From positions 1 through 64,000 of the forward strand of contig NZ_RHOA01000006.1 of the NCBI RefSeq assembly GCF_003946545.1: a stretch of DNA of 64,000 nucleotides, written 5' to 3'. A program made the translations under genes and the position numbers. Position 1 is the first letter of the stretch; every line of letters starts with the position of its first letter. The notes beneath the pieces are model-generated. The model ran no database searches. It was given only the letters and a program-made list of their open reading frames with translations, and had not been told where the DNA came from. Below are positions 1 through 7,497 of this stretch, piece after piece. Source of the DNA: Levilactobacillus tangyuanensis (GTDB taxonomy: Bacteria; Bacillota; Bacilli; Lactobacillales; Lactobacillaceae).

Positions 1-79
1 CGACCATTAAAAATACATCATCAACAGACTGCCATTGAAAGATTCCGGGCTTGTTCGGATTAAACTTGTAATTTGCCAC
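1..79 (-). CDS. 5' end of an unidentified protein gene, cut by the window edge
   Basis: A minus-strand frame stays open from a GTG at 79-77 to the window edge and would encode MANYKFNPNKPGIF and onward. It starts 8 nt after the aminotransferase stop, so it could be the next gene of that transcript. No good Shine-Dalgarno is visible and the stretch is more AT-rich than its neighbours. Only 26 codons are seen, so neither the start nor the product can be settled. Confidence 0.35.
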   Translation of the reverse strand, partial: MANYKFNPNKPGIFQWQSVDDVFLMV

Positions 80-87
80 TCTAAAAA

Positions 88-1302
88 TCACTTCAACGCT
101 TCCGCATCATGCAGGGCGACCTTCACGGCATCCCCTAGCCGATGCATCCCATCGTCAATCACATTCGGCGTGAGGCCACTGAAGCACAGCCGCATGCCGT
201 TGTGAACATCGCGGTAAGGATAGAAGTTCGTGGCGGGCACGTAGTTAATGTGGGCGTGTGGTTGGATGTCACTCAGCAACAATTTGCCCGCATCGATGCC
301 ATCTGGCAGGGTGACCCAGTCGAAGAAGCCTCCGGTTGGCCGAGTGAAGGTCACTTCGTCCGGGAAGTAGTCTTCCAGGCCCCGAATCATGGCGGCACAT
401 TGCCGCTTGTAGTGGTCCTTCAAGACATCGACGTGGGCATCTAGGTCGTTACGCGTCATGTAAGCATCAATCGCCGCATGAATCACGCCACAGGCTTCCA
501 GGTCGGCGGCTTGGCGCATCTTGAAGATGGCGTCAAGCAAATCACCATCCGCCACCAACCAGCCGGTCCGCAGTTCGGGCATCAAGATCTTCGACATGCT
601 GGAGATGAAGACCACCCGTCCTTGAGTGTCGAAACTCTTGATGGCCGGCAATGGTGAGGCCACATAATCGAGGTCTCGATAGGGCGAATCTTCTATAATA
701 ATAAAGTCATATTTGTTGGCGAGGTTCACCAGGGCTTCGCGCTTGGTGACACTCATAGTAATCCCAGTTGGATTATGGAAGTCGGGCACCGTGTAGAGGA
801 GCTTAATCCCCGGGTGACGCTTCAGGGTGTCTTCTAGGGCGTTCAGGTCCAGCCCATCGGGTTCTAGGCCCACCTCGTGATACTTGGGTTCATAGATATC
901 AAAGGCCGCTAAGGCGCCCACGTAGGCCGGCGTTTCGACCACGATGTCGTCGCCGGGGTTCAGGACGGCCTTCGCCACCAGGTCGATGGCTTGTTGGCCG
1001 CCGACAGTCAGTAATATATTGGCCGCCGTGGCGTGAACGTTGCCCCATTTGCCAATCCGCGCCGCTAATTTTGCCCGCAGACTATCATTGCCGGCAACCG
1101 ATTGATATTGAAAGAGATGCGGTCCCTTTTCGTCGATGGCGTCGCTGAAGGCCCGCTTCATGGCCGCCACCGGGAAGAGACTTTCGTTAGGACTCCCGGC
1201 CGCAAAGGACACCGCGCTGGGATCCGTGTCATTTATAAACAAGCCGCTTAACGCTGACGGGCGATCGGGATTAACCCGCGTTGCGAAGATATCTGTCATC
1301 AT
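88..1302 (-). CDS. PLP-dependent aminotransferase, class I/II fold
   Basis: A 404-residue fold-type I aminotransferase of the group that includes 2-aminoadipate and aromatic/branched-chain transaminases and the C-terminal half of MocR regulators. The pyridine-binding Asp lies in EDSPY near residue 205 and the Schiff-base Lys in SSMSK near 238, followed by ELRTGW. HNPTG is also present. There is no N-terminal DNA-binding domain, so it is a stand-alone enzyme. The frame extends to a GTG at 1311, but AAAGGTG sits about 8 nt before the ATG at 1302, which is preferred. It is divergent from a LysR regulator, a common arrangement in which the regulator controls its neighbour. The substrate cannot be read from the sequence. 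Confidence 0.88.
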   Translation of the reverse strand: MMTDIFATRVNPDRPSALSGLFINDTDPSAVSFAAGSPNESLFPVAAMKRAFSDAIDEKGPHLFQYQSVAGNDSLRAKLAARIGKWGNVHATAANILLTVGGQQAIDLVAKAVLNPGDDIVVETPAYVGALAAFDIYEPKYHEVGLEPDGLDLNALEDTLKRHPGIKLLYTVPDFHNPTGITMSVTKREALVNLANKYDFIIIEDSPYRDLDYVASPLPAIKSFDTQGRVVFISSMSKILMPELRTGWLVADGDLLDAIFKMRQAADLEACGVIHAAIDAYMTRNDLDAHVDVLKDHYKRQCAAMIRGLEDYFPDEVTFTRPTGGFFDWVTLPDGIDAGKLLLSDIQPHAHINYVPATNFYPYRDVHNGMRLCFSGLTPNVIDDGMHRLGDAVKVALHDAEALK

Positions 1303-1462
1303 ACCGCTCACACCTTTCTGGTTGACCCCCTCCGGTCGAACCGTTGACTAGGCTTTCTGCCTACTGGGGTTTATGATAAGATACCAGTAAGAGATTCGCT
1401 GTTTCGGCGTTCAAAAAGTTCGCCGTTGGAAAGTCATTCAACCTAACCAAGGAGGTGCTCCG
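1303..1462. promoter_or_regulatory. Divergent promoter region, aminotransferase / LysR regulator
   Basis: The spacer between the two divergent starts is the expected site for LysR binding and autoregulation. It contains the imperfect inverted repeat GGCGTTC-aaaaa-GTTCGCC near 1410-1428 and the Shine-Dalgarno AAGGAGGTG just before the TTG start of the regulator. No -10/-35 pair was convincing enough to place. Confidence 0.4.
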
Positions 1463-2377
1463 TTGTTACCATTTGCTTACCGCGTCTTTCAGGCCATTGT
1501 TCACGAACATACCTTTTACCGCGCGGCTCAGACACTGAACGTGACGCCTTCAGCGATCAGTCATTCCGTCAATCAACTTGAAAAGGAACTCGGCTTCCCC
1601 CTCTTCATCCGTAATCGAACGGGGGTCGAGCTCACCCCGGACGGCCAATCCGTCCTGCCGCTACTTCAGGCGGTCATTAACGCCGAGGACCGGCTCCAAC
1701 AAGCCGCCTCTAACATCAACGGCCTAAACGCCGGTAACGTCCGCCTGGGGGCCTTCTCCTCCGTGTGTCTGACCTGGTTGCCCCCAATCATTCGTCAATT
1801 CAAGCGGGACTTTCCGCAGATTGGCGTGGACCTGGAACAGGCCAGCTTCAGTGAAATCACGGCCGCGGTCAAGGTCGGTCGGCTGGACATCGGTCTCTCC
1901 GCCTTGCCGGTAGCCGAGAAGCTCACGGTGATTCCCCTCATTAAAGACGAAATCTATTGCATCACCCCACAAGAATTCAAGCCCGCCAACGGCAAGACCA
2001 TTACCACGGTCGACCTGCGCGGCCAAAGCTTCATTCTCCAACGGGGCGACTACGACAAGGACACCAAGGCGGCGCTGGACCACTACGAGATTCGGAGTAA
2101 CGCCCTGCGCTTCTCCATTGACGACCAATCCATCTTAGCGATGGTCGAGGCCGGCATGGGCATGGGCATCTTGCCCGAGCTAGCGTTAGAACGGCTAAGT
2201 GGCCAGGTCAACGTCTACCCCTTCGACGAACAATTCTTCCGGACAATCTGTCTGGTGGTCAACGGCGAACAGGCCAAGGCCCCATCGACCGCCCAGATGA
2301 TTGCGGCCATCGAGAACTACGTGGACACGAAGTACCCGGACCGGGTGCTGACACGGACGGCGAATGCGAAAGCTTAG
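1463..2377 (+). CDS. LysR-family transcriptional regulator
   Basis: A 304-residue regulator of normal LysR length. The N-terminal winged helix-turn-helix covers about residues 1-60, with the typical FYRAAQTLNVTPSAISHSV recognition region and ELGFPLF. A periplasmic-binding-like effector domain follows from about residue 90. The start is TTG with AAGGAGGTG 6-7 nt upstream; no better start lies downstream. It is transcribed away from the aminotransferase, which is its most likely target. The effector is unknown. A perfect hairpin terminator follows about 55 nt after the stop. Confidence 0.92.
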   Translation: MLPFAYRVFQAIVHEHTFYRAAQTLNVTPSAISHSVNQLEKELGFPLFIRNRTGVELTPDGQSVLPLLQAVINAEDRLQQAASNINGLNAGNVRLGAFSSVCLTWLPPIIRQFKRDFPQIGVDLEQASFSEITAAVKVGRLDIGLSALPVAEKLTVIPLIKDEIYCITPQEFKPANGKTITTVDLRGQSFILQRGDYDKDTKAALDHYEIRSNALRFSIDDQSILAMVEAGMGMGILPELALERLSGQVNVYPFDEQFFRTICLVVNGEQAKAPSTAQMIAAIENYVDTKYPDRVLTRTANAKA

Positions 2378-2433
2378 GACTCTTCGCGAATTAGGCGCTG
2401 TCACATCTAACTTAAGACCAAGTCAAAACGACC

Positions 2434-2480
2434 AAGACCGGTCCATCCCGCGACACCGCGGCGATGACCGGTCTTTTTTA
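2434..2480 (+). terminator. Intrinsic terminator of the LysR gene
   Basis: AAGACCGGTC pairs perfectly with GACCGGTCTT and is followed by a T-rich tract (TTTTTTATTT). Confidence 0.9.
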
Positions 2481-2635
2481 TTTAGTTATGCCGCTGCGTG
2501 GTATTATCCGGTGAGGTCGTGACGCAAATCCCCAACCGCCAACAATCCCATTTTGACAGAATGTGACGGTACGTGGATTTTACCGTTGTTCCTGTCGCCG
2601 GTCACACGATTGCCGAGGCCTCGACCAATTGACAG

Positions 2636-2774
2636 CCAGCGGTCGGCCCGGGCTCAGCCGTGGCACTGCCTTAGCGGAGGGAACTTTTCCGGTTAGGCAG
2701 AACCGACTTTTGAGACCGCCCTTTGGCTCAAAATCGCGTTCACCGCGTTCCAGCCCATCAGGGCCGACGGCTGG
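2636..2774 (+). repeat. Structured intergenic repeat Y1
   Basis: Full copy of the three-way-junction family. The outer stem of 14 bp pairs CCAGCGGTCGGCCC (2636-2649) with 2761-2774 with one mismatch. The second helix carries TTAG on both arms (CTGCCTTAGCGGA with TCCGGTTAGGCAG). The third hairpin pairs TTTTGAG with CTCAAAA around GACCGCC. The signature GTTCCAGC follows. It lies between two terminators, downstream of the convergent DUF2922 gene. Open frames inside it are artefacts. Confidence 0.8.
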
Positions 2775-2850
2775 CGGGCAGCTTCCACCACCTGAGCCAA
2801 ACCCCAGCCACTATCGTGGCCTTACAGATCAAAGGACTAAACCAACGCCA

Positions 2851-2888
2851 AACGCCCGGCTCTCTCATTGGAGAACCGGGCGTTTTTT
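2851..2888. terminator. Bidirectional terminator-like hairpin
   Basis: AACGCCCGGCTCTC pairs with GAGAACCGGGCGTT, with one mismatch, followed by T6 on the plus strand. The minus-strand operon ending at 2919 would also use it, although its T-tract is weaker. Confidence 0.75.
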
Positions 2889-2918
2889 GGTTGCGTCACC
2901 GTTCAGTGACAGATGTAA

Positions 2919-3140
2919 TTAGACGACTGGTACCAGCGTCGTGGTGTTGGTGTCGACCAGGTCGGCCTTCACGGGTTCGGCGTACAAGTCGACGCCTTCC
3001 TTGGCGAAGAGCTTGGTTGCGGCCAACGTTTCCATGAAGTGTTGAATTTCCTTGGGCTGTAAGTCGGTGTTTACGTACTTCAATCGTAAATGCTTGATCC
3101 GGGTGTCGGAACCTTTAAACGTTAATTCTAATGCTTTCAT
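2919..3140 (-). CDS. DUF2922 family small protein
   Basis: A 73-residue protein with the DUF2922 pattern near the N-terminus (LELTFKGSDTRIKHLRL). The family is small, found in Bacilli, and has no established function. It is the last gene of a minus-strand group: sigma factor, DUF1659, DUF2922. The DUF1659/DUF2922 pairing is commonly seen in Firmicutes (from memory). AAGGAAGG precedes the ATG. No signal peptide or membrane segment is visible. Confidence 0.75.
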   Translation of the reverse strand: MKALELTFKGSDTRIKHLRLKYVNTDLQPKEIQHFMETLAATKLFAKEGVDLYAEPVKADLVDTNTTTLVPVV

Positions 3141-3175
3141 AGAGAACCTTCCTTTCGAGACTTAGCGACGGACAA

Positions 3176-3373
3176 TTAAGCTAAGGCGTTTTGGACCGTA
3201 ACCAGGCCGCCTAAGAATGGCAGGCCGGTCAGACCGGACAAGGTGTTACCGAAGTCCTCGACCTGCTTGGCCGTTGGGTCCGCGACGGCATTGGCCATCG
3301 CAATCTTAACGGGGTGAGCGGCGTCGGTGCCTAGGAGAAACGTAATCGTGGTCTTCTTCCAAGTTGTTTGCAT
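3176..3373 (-). CDS. DUF1659 family small protein
   Basis: A 65-residue protein matching DUF1659, with KKTTITFLLGTD near the start and TAKQVEDFGNTLSGLTG in the middle. The frame extends upstream to 3418, but AAGGGAG 7 nt before the ATG at 3373 supports the shorter start (MQTTWKKTT). It sits between the sigma-factor gene and the DUF2922 gene on one strand, so all three are probably co-transcribed. Function unknown. Confidence 0.75.
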   Translation of the reverse strand: MQTTWKKTTITFLLGTDAAHPVKIAMANAVADPTAKQVEDFGNTLSGLTGLPFLGGLVTVQNALA

Positions 3374-3473
3374 GGTGGAGCTCCCTTCGTGAATCGGTTT
3401 TAGTAAGTGGTCGGCCAACCCTTACACTCCTACTAACGAAATCCGGGCCGATTTTTTCGCATGTTTCCGCAAA

Positions 3474-4034
3474 TTAATTTAAAAAGTTTTCCGGTGGGGT
3501 CAAATGGGCGATCAGTCGCTGGGTCAATGAACGCCGCCAGCGGTACACCGTGGCTAGGTTCACGTTGTGGCGTTGGGCAATCTCGGCCGCCGTTAACTGG
3601 TCGACCATGGTGCCCACCAGGAAGCGCCATTCGCCGGTCTTACCGGCTGCCCCCACTAATTTCAGAAGGTAACGGCGGTAATCGGCCAGGCCAATCGCCG
3701 TCAGGACGTTCTCCTCGTTCGGCAGTTCCGTGAGGACGGGATCGACATCCCCCGGCAGCTGGCGTTCCGTTTGTTTCCGGTCCTGCCGCAGCTGATCGGC
3801 CAGCGTCCAGACCACCTTTTGCAGGGCATACGCCAGGAATTGATGGGGGTGGGCCTCCGGATCGCCGGGATAGGTGGCGTAGATTTCGGGAAAGGCCAGC
3901 CGCCCCTCCTGGAGATAGTCCTCGTAGTCGTTGTGACTGGGCGACAGATGGAGACGTTTGAGGGCGGCATAGAGAATCGTTTCGTGGTCGCCATCGTATA
4001 AGAAGCGATACGCGGCGGTGGGATCAGTGACCAA
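3474..4034 (-). CDS. Sigma-70-like alternative sigma factor (SigH/ComX-like)
   Basis: A 186-residue protein with region-2-like sequence in the first half (EDYLQEGRLAFPEIY, then HQFLAYALQKVVWTLADQLR) and a region-4-like helix-turn-helix at the C-terminus (LTAAEIAQRHNVNLATVYRWRRSL). The length fits small alternative sigma factors of lactobacilli. The start is TTG, with GGAAGGATG upstream. It is not an obvious ECF factor: no anti-sigma gene is adjacent. DUF1659 and DUF2922 genes follow. An unusual pair of direct repeats lies upstream. Its regulon cannot be inferred here. Confidence 0.75.
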   Translation of the reverse strand: MVTDPTAAYRFLYDGDHETILYAALKRLHLSPSHNDYEDYLQEGRLAFPEIYATYPGDPEAHPHQFLAYALQKVVWTLADQLRQDRKQTERQLPGDVDPVLTELPNEENVLTAIGLADYRRYLLKLVGAAGKTGEWRFLVGTMVDQLTAAEIAQRHNVNLATVYRWRRSLTQRLIAHLTPPENFLN

Positions 4035-4116
4035 ATGAAATCATCCTTCCGAGTGTGATGATCCATAGCGCTATGGTCACTGCCTACCTTACCGGAGTCA
4101 GCAGCGAACGCCTAAC

Positions 4117-4264
4117 GCCCGTTTTTCTCGTTTTAACCCCTGTTTTTTGCCTATAAAACCGGTCCTTCACCCCCTAAATGGCCATTCGCGGGAAAGACGG
4201 TCAAAATCGCCAAAGTGCCGTTTTTTCCCGTTTAACCCCCGTTTTGTCATTTTTAGGGGGTAAA
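4117..4264. repeat. Direct and inverted repeats upstream of the sigma-factor gene
   Basis: Two imperfect direct copies of about 32 bp lie at 4117-4148 and 4217-4248, both of the form GCCCGTTTTT..CGTTT(t)AACCCC.GTTTT. An inverted pair, ACCCCCTAAA near 4171 and TTTAGGGGGT near 4253, is interleaved with them. This is in the 327-bp spacer between the divergent sigma factor and secreted-protein genes and could be an operator region. No known box was recognised. Confidence 0.55.
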
Positions 4265-4361
4265 TTTATTTTCAGAATCACCCGCAGACTGAGTCATTTG
4301 TGGTATAAATAATTATGTAAGCGGTTAAATACTAGAATCCACATCGGAGGCATTTGTACAT

Positions 4362-5459
4362 ATGAAGAAAGCTGTTTGGTTAACGGCCGTTGCCGGCGCC
4401 GCCCTGCTGTTTGGCGGGACCAGCGTGGCTCAGGCCAAGACCTACAATCAAAAGGGCAACGCCCTAGCCAGTTACAACGTTAAGAAGTACAAGACGGTAA
4501 ACAATAAGAACCTATTTGTGAAGCGCTACAGCTTCAAGACCAGCTATAGCAACATTTTCCAGACGACACCCACGAGTCTACATAGCACCAAGGGGAAAAA
4601 AGCCACGTTCAAGAGTAACGTCTTCCTGCCCGTCACCTACAATCGGTCGGCCGACTGGGGCAATCCCCAAAGCGAGGTCATCACGAAGGACGGCAAGACC
4701 CTCTACGAGCTGATTACCACGAGTTCGCAAAGGTCCACCGGCTGGATTGTGAAGTACAACCTGGGTGCCCTGCGGAGTAAATACGGCATCAGCACCAGCC
4801 ACATGGATGCCCTGCGGCGTGCCACCTACGACCATGCCACCAAGCAACTGACCAGTACCGACAAGGCCATCCTGAAGAACGTCAAGGTGGGCCCAAAGTT
4901 CAACACTGGTCACGGTCAATCGTTGAGCATGAATCCGAAGAACGGTCAACTCTGGTTTATCGGCAAGCCCGGCGCGGTGAAGTCCAACGTCCAACAGGTG
5001 TCGACCTCCTCGTTGAAGCCCACCAAGAAGATTAACTTCACCCTGAAGAGCACCGTGGCCATGGGGTCAAACCTGACGTTTGATAAGAAGGGCAACGCCT
5101 ACTTCTTCACCTACAGTAATGGCGGCTGGGCCCCTAAGGGCGCGGTCAAGATTTACCAAGGGAAGATTAACAGCAAGTCCGTTAAGTTCCACCTGGTGAT
5201 GCAAGGGCTGCGCAACCGTCCCGGCACCAAGCCTCAGGCGATGGGTTACAACGCCAAGCGTAACCGGCTGTACTTCGTCTCCGATGGCAGTATTTCCTCC
5301 ATCCCCGTCTCCAAGCTCGGCCACCTGAAGGCCAGCCAGGTTGAGGCGTCCAAGTTCAGCGGCAGTCGTGAGTTCGAGGGACTCCAGTTCACTTCTAACG
5401 GTAACGGCTACCTCATGAGTAATAAGGGTGCAGAGCTGTTGAAGACTAGCAAGTACTAG
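4362..5459 (+). CDS. Secreted protein, possibly helveticin J-like
   Basis: A 365-residue protein with a clear Sec signal peptide (MKKAVWLTAVAGAALLFGG, cleavage predicted near AQAK at about residue 26). The mature part is Lys- and Ser-rich and contains repeated blade-like segments such as GNAYFFTYSNGG, AMGYNAKRNRLYFVSDG and EFEGLQFTSNGNGYLMS. This spacing and the C-terminal segment resemble helveticin J-family proteins (class III bacteriocin relatives), but the match is by eye only. No immunity or transport genes are adjacent. CATCGGAGG precedes the ATG. It is monocistronic, with a strong terminator about 105 nt after the stop. Confidence 0.7.
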   Translation: MKKAVWLTAVAGAALLFGGTSVAQAKTYNQKGNALASYNVKKYKTVNNKNLFVKRYSFKTSYSNIFQTTPTSLHSTKGKKATFKSNVFLPVTYNRSADWGNPQSEVITKDGKTLYELITTSSQRSTGWIVKYNLGALRSKYGISTSHMDALRRATYDHATKQLTSTDKAILKNVKVGPKFNTGHGQSLSMNPKNGQLWFIGKPGAVKSNVQQVSTSSLKPTKKINFTLKSTVAMGSNLTFDKKGNAYFFTYSNGGWAPKGAVKIYQGKINSKSVKFHLVMQGLRNRPGTKPQAMGYNAKRNRLYFVSDGSISSIPVSKLGHLKASQVEASKFSGSREFEGLQFTSNGNGYLMSNKGAELLKTSKY

Positions 5460-5460
5460 A

Positions 5461-5548
5461 GTGCGGAGGCAATTGCTGGGCTGAACACGTTTCAGCAACA
5501 GTTGCCCCGGGGATCCCCGTTTTCCAGGCGCCGATCCCCACCAACCAA
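5461..5548 (-). repeat. Second repeat family, copy A
   Basis: Read on the minus strand, this stretch contains GAAACGTGTTCAGCCCAGCA followed by ATTGCCTCCGC, which is nearly identical to a stretch at 9469-9504. GCTGAA-acgtg-TTCAGC forms a hairpin. It lies directly after a stop codon and before a terminator. Confidence 0.55.
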
Positions 5549-5565
5549 TCCAAGTGTTCCAGAGA

Positions 5566-5604
5566 AGGCCTCATCCGTGAGTGGTCCACGGATGAGGCCT
5601 TTTT
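5566..5604 (+). terminator. Terminator of the secreted-protein gene
   Basis: AGGCCTCATCCGTG pairs perfectly with CACGGATGAGGCCT around a 7-nt loop, followed by TTTT. Confidence 0.9.
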
Positions 5605-5713
5605 AGCGGGATATTTGGGCAACAAAAAATGGGCAGCAACCGCCAAGTTTCAGCGGTTATTCCCCACTTTTGAAAAAATCATCGAAATACTAATCAAATT
5701 AAACCGACAATGT

Positions 5714-5810
5714 TATACTAGCCGCGAGACGGGCGCCATCCCGTCTGAGTTAACTACCATAACTTAATCTCCAACAAAGGGAACGCCCACTCGACGTTCC
5801 CTTTGCGACG
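5714..5810 (+). ncRNA. Candidate small structured transcript
   Basis: An extended -10 (TGTTATACT, 5711-5719) is followed by three simple hairpins: AGACGGG-cgccat-CCCGTCT, AGTTA-N7-TAACT, and AAAGGGAACG-N9-CGTTCCCTTT (5777-5806). No T-tract follows the last hairpin and the -35 is weak, so this is only a candidate. No open frame with a Shine-Dalgarno was seen. It lies in the roughly 360 bp between the terminators at 5604 and 5855. Confidence 0.3.
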
Positions 5811-5854
5811 TTCTGGAAAGAAAATAGTTCCAAATCAGACAACCTATCTGGACA

Positions 5855-5905
5855 CAAAAAAACTCCCACTCATTCAGGGCGTACCTGCCGATTTAACGGG
5901 GAGTG
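5855..5905 (-). terminator. Terminator of the minus-strand gene at 5962
   Basis: On the minus strand ACTCCC pairs with GGGAGT around a GC-containing loop, and T7 follows. Confidence 0.65.
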
Positions 5906-5961
5906 AGAGGATTGGCTTCTCAATTTAGAAGTCTACTAGTTAAATTCTAAGATAACCAGGA

Positions 5962-6348
5962 TCACGACTCGTTACGACCCAGATAGTGGAAATCCGGATC
6001 ACGCCCCACCCGGTAACAGGCGAAGGACTTGGTCAACTCATTGTGAAAGGTCACCAGAATGGCCGGTGTGGCCCAGGTTGAGGCCGCCCAGAAGACGGTA
6101 TCGTCCGGCTCCCGTTTGTCGTTAGGATACCGATAGTAGCCGCGGTCCTCATCCCAAATGGTGCCTTGCGTGTTGAGCCAATCCTCGGCGAGACCGGCCT
6201 GAACCACCGCCATGACATCGTGATTGTCGCGAATGAGCGCCGCCACCTTGTGCCAGTCCAGTTGCCAGTCATGCAGCTTCGGATTCTGGTCGCGCGTGCC
6301 CAACGGCGTGTGTTGTAAGTCAATCGAATCCAAATCAATAAAATCCAT
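5962..6348 (-). CDS. Hypothetical cytoplasmic protein
   Basis: A 128-residue soluble protein I do not recognise. It is rich in acidic and aromatic residues (DEDRGYYRYPNDKREPDD, WAASTWATPAILVTFHN). It has no signal peptide or membrane segment. A GTG at 6360 is possible, but AAAGGGTGG lies about 8 nt before the ATG at 6348, which is preferred. It stands alone on the minus strand with its own terminator. Confidence 0.65.
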   Translation of the reverse strand: MDFIDLDSIDLQHTPLGTRDQNPKLHDWQLDWHKVAALIRDNHDVMAVVQAGLAEDWLNTQGTIWDEDRGYYRYPNDKREPDDTVFWAASTWATPAILVTFHNELTKSFACYRVGRDPDFHYLGRNES

Positions 6349-6401
6349 CGTAACCGCCACCCTTTGTTCCTAGTGTACCGCGGTCCCGAAAATAATGGCA
6401 A

Positions 6402-6460
6402 AAAAAGATGGCCAGTTAGAAATTCTCCGGATGGCTTTGCGGAGATACCTCTAACTGGCC
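6402..6460 (-). terminator. Terminator of the SOS polymerase operon
   Basis: GGCCAGTTAGA (6410-6420) pairs with TCTAACTGGCC (6450-6460), with an inner TCTCC/GGAGA helix. On the minus strand T7 follows. It lies beyond repeat Y2, so the operon transcript would include that element. Confidence 0.8.
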
Positions 6461-6603
6461 TAAAGTGACGCATGAAGGATGAATCAATCTGCTTGGTCGA
6501 CCCTGTCCCGCAGGTGCCAACCAAGTGAATTTGAATAATTGATGTACTGAAAATTCTCAAAATAATTAAAGTAACCTCGGGTGTGCGCTGAGCGATCGAT
6601 CTC

Positions 6604-6767
6604 AGCCGAGAGGGCGGCGCTAGGATGGCTCAGTGGTGTCGTTTACCTTGAGCGGCGTGATCTTCGCCGGTCTAGGTAAAGACCGAACTTGAAGACTTGC
6701 GGGTTGGGCAAGGCTTCAAGTCGTGTCCACCACGTTCCAGCCGTCCTAGCGCCAACCGGCAGGCGCC
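6604..6767 (+). repeat. Structured intergenic repeat Y2
   Basis: Starts AGCCGAGAGGGCGG and ends CCAACCGGCAGGCG. The stem GGCGCTAGGATGGCT (6616-6630) pairs with 6739-6753 with one wobble, and GTGGTG pairs with CACCAC inside. The third hairpin pairs ACTTGAAG with CTTCAAGT. Its 3' end is 11 nt from the stop codon of the convergent YolD-like gene, so it forms that gene's 3' UTR in antisense. Confidence 0.85.
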
Positions 6768-6778
6768 AGTACAGCCCC

Positions 6779-7159
6779 CTAAGTAAACGTGACGTTGCGG
6801 ACGGCGCTGAGGGGAAAGCGACGGTAGCGGCCGGACGCCACTCGCAACACAATCTGATCCTCATTCACGCCGGCCACCCAACCATCCGCCAAGGCAATCG
6901 TTTGGTTGGTACTGAAAACGTTCAACTGTAGGTGAACGGCCTTCTTATACCGCCATGCAGCGGCCAGGTCGTCACTAATCGCGTCCTCATCCTGTTGTGG
7001 CCGAGTCGGTTCGATCTGCTCAGCCGCGTGCATTTTCGCCAGGGCACTCGTGTGGTCGGACAGATAGAAGCCGCCCCACTTCAACATCCCGCGATCATGA
7101 TAATCGCGGTCAAAGAACCGGTCGGCGACCTGGTCATCGGGTTCTTGATGTAAAATCAT
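6779..7159 (-). CDS. YolD-like protein
   Basis: A 126-residue protein with the YolD signature near residues 20-35 (YHDRGMLKWGGFYLSDHT). YolD-like proteins are often encoded with Y-family polymerases (UvrX/UmuC type) in Firmicutes, as here. By homology to UmuD partners it has been suggested to assist the polymerase, but a molecular role is not established. It is the third gene of the LexA-controlled operon, 14 nt after the preceding stop. Repeat Y2 and a terminator follow. Confidence 0.8.
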   Translation of the reverse strand: MILHQEPDDQVADRFFDRDYHDRGMLKWGGFYLSDHTSALAKMHAAEQIEPTRPQQDEDAISDDLAAAWRYKKAVHLQLNVFSTNQTIALADGWVAGVNEDQIVLRVASGRYRRFPLSAVRNVTFT

Positions 7160-7173
7160 GGGCCGTCACTTCC

Positions 7174-7497
7174 TTAACGAATCCAGCGCTGGCTCCTGGG
7201 CCAACGAACCTTCCCAAAATCAACAAAATTCAAGGTTAAGTCCGTCTGCTGTTTGACCTGATCGATCACATTTTCTAGTATCTCTAAATCAGTCGACTTC
7301 ACCGTATGTAACGGAATCGACCGTTCCCGGTGATTCTTGCGCCGAATGTCCAAGAAGAAATTGAACCCGTGGCCAAACTGGTTGTACACCACGTCAATTC
7401 GGTAGCGGCAGTGCCACTGCGCCGTGAATAGTGGGTCCAACCGTTCAACCACAATCTGGGCCTCCTTGCGCGTATCAATCAAAACTATTCCCCCCAT
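7174..7497 (-). CDS. Hypothetical protein of the SOS polymerase operon
   Basis: A 107-residue basic protein, not recognised. Segments include IDTRKEAQIVVERLDPLF and LEILENVIDQVKQQTDL. The frame is open to 7602, but that part overlaps the polymerase in another frame; the ATG at 7497 (MGGIVLIDT) overlaps the polymerase 3' end by 23 bp, which suggests translational coupling. It lies between the polymerase and the YolD-like gene and shares the LexA-box promoter, so an SOS role is inferred. Confidence 0.7.
   Translation of the reverse strand: MGGIVLIDTRKEAQIVVERLDPLFTAQWHCRYRIDVVYNQFGHGFNFFLDIRRKNHRERSIPLHTVKSTDLEILENVIDQVKQQTDLTLNFVDFGKVRWPRSQRWIR

Noticed and set aside
2563-2922. Plus-strand frame across Y1
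   Set aside because: It runs through the structured repeat and a terminator and has a Pro/Arg/Ser-rich artefact composition.
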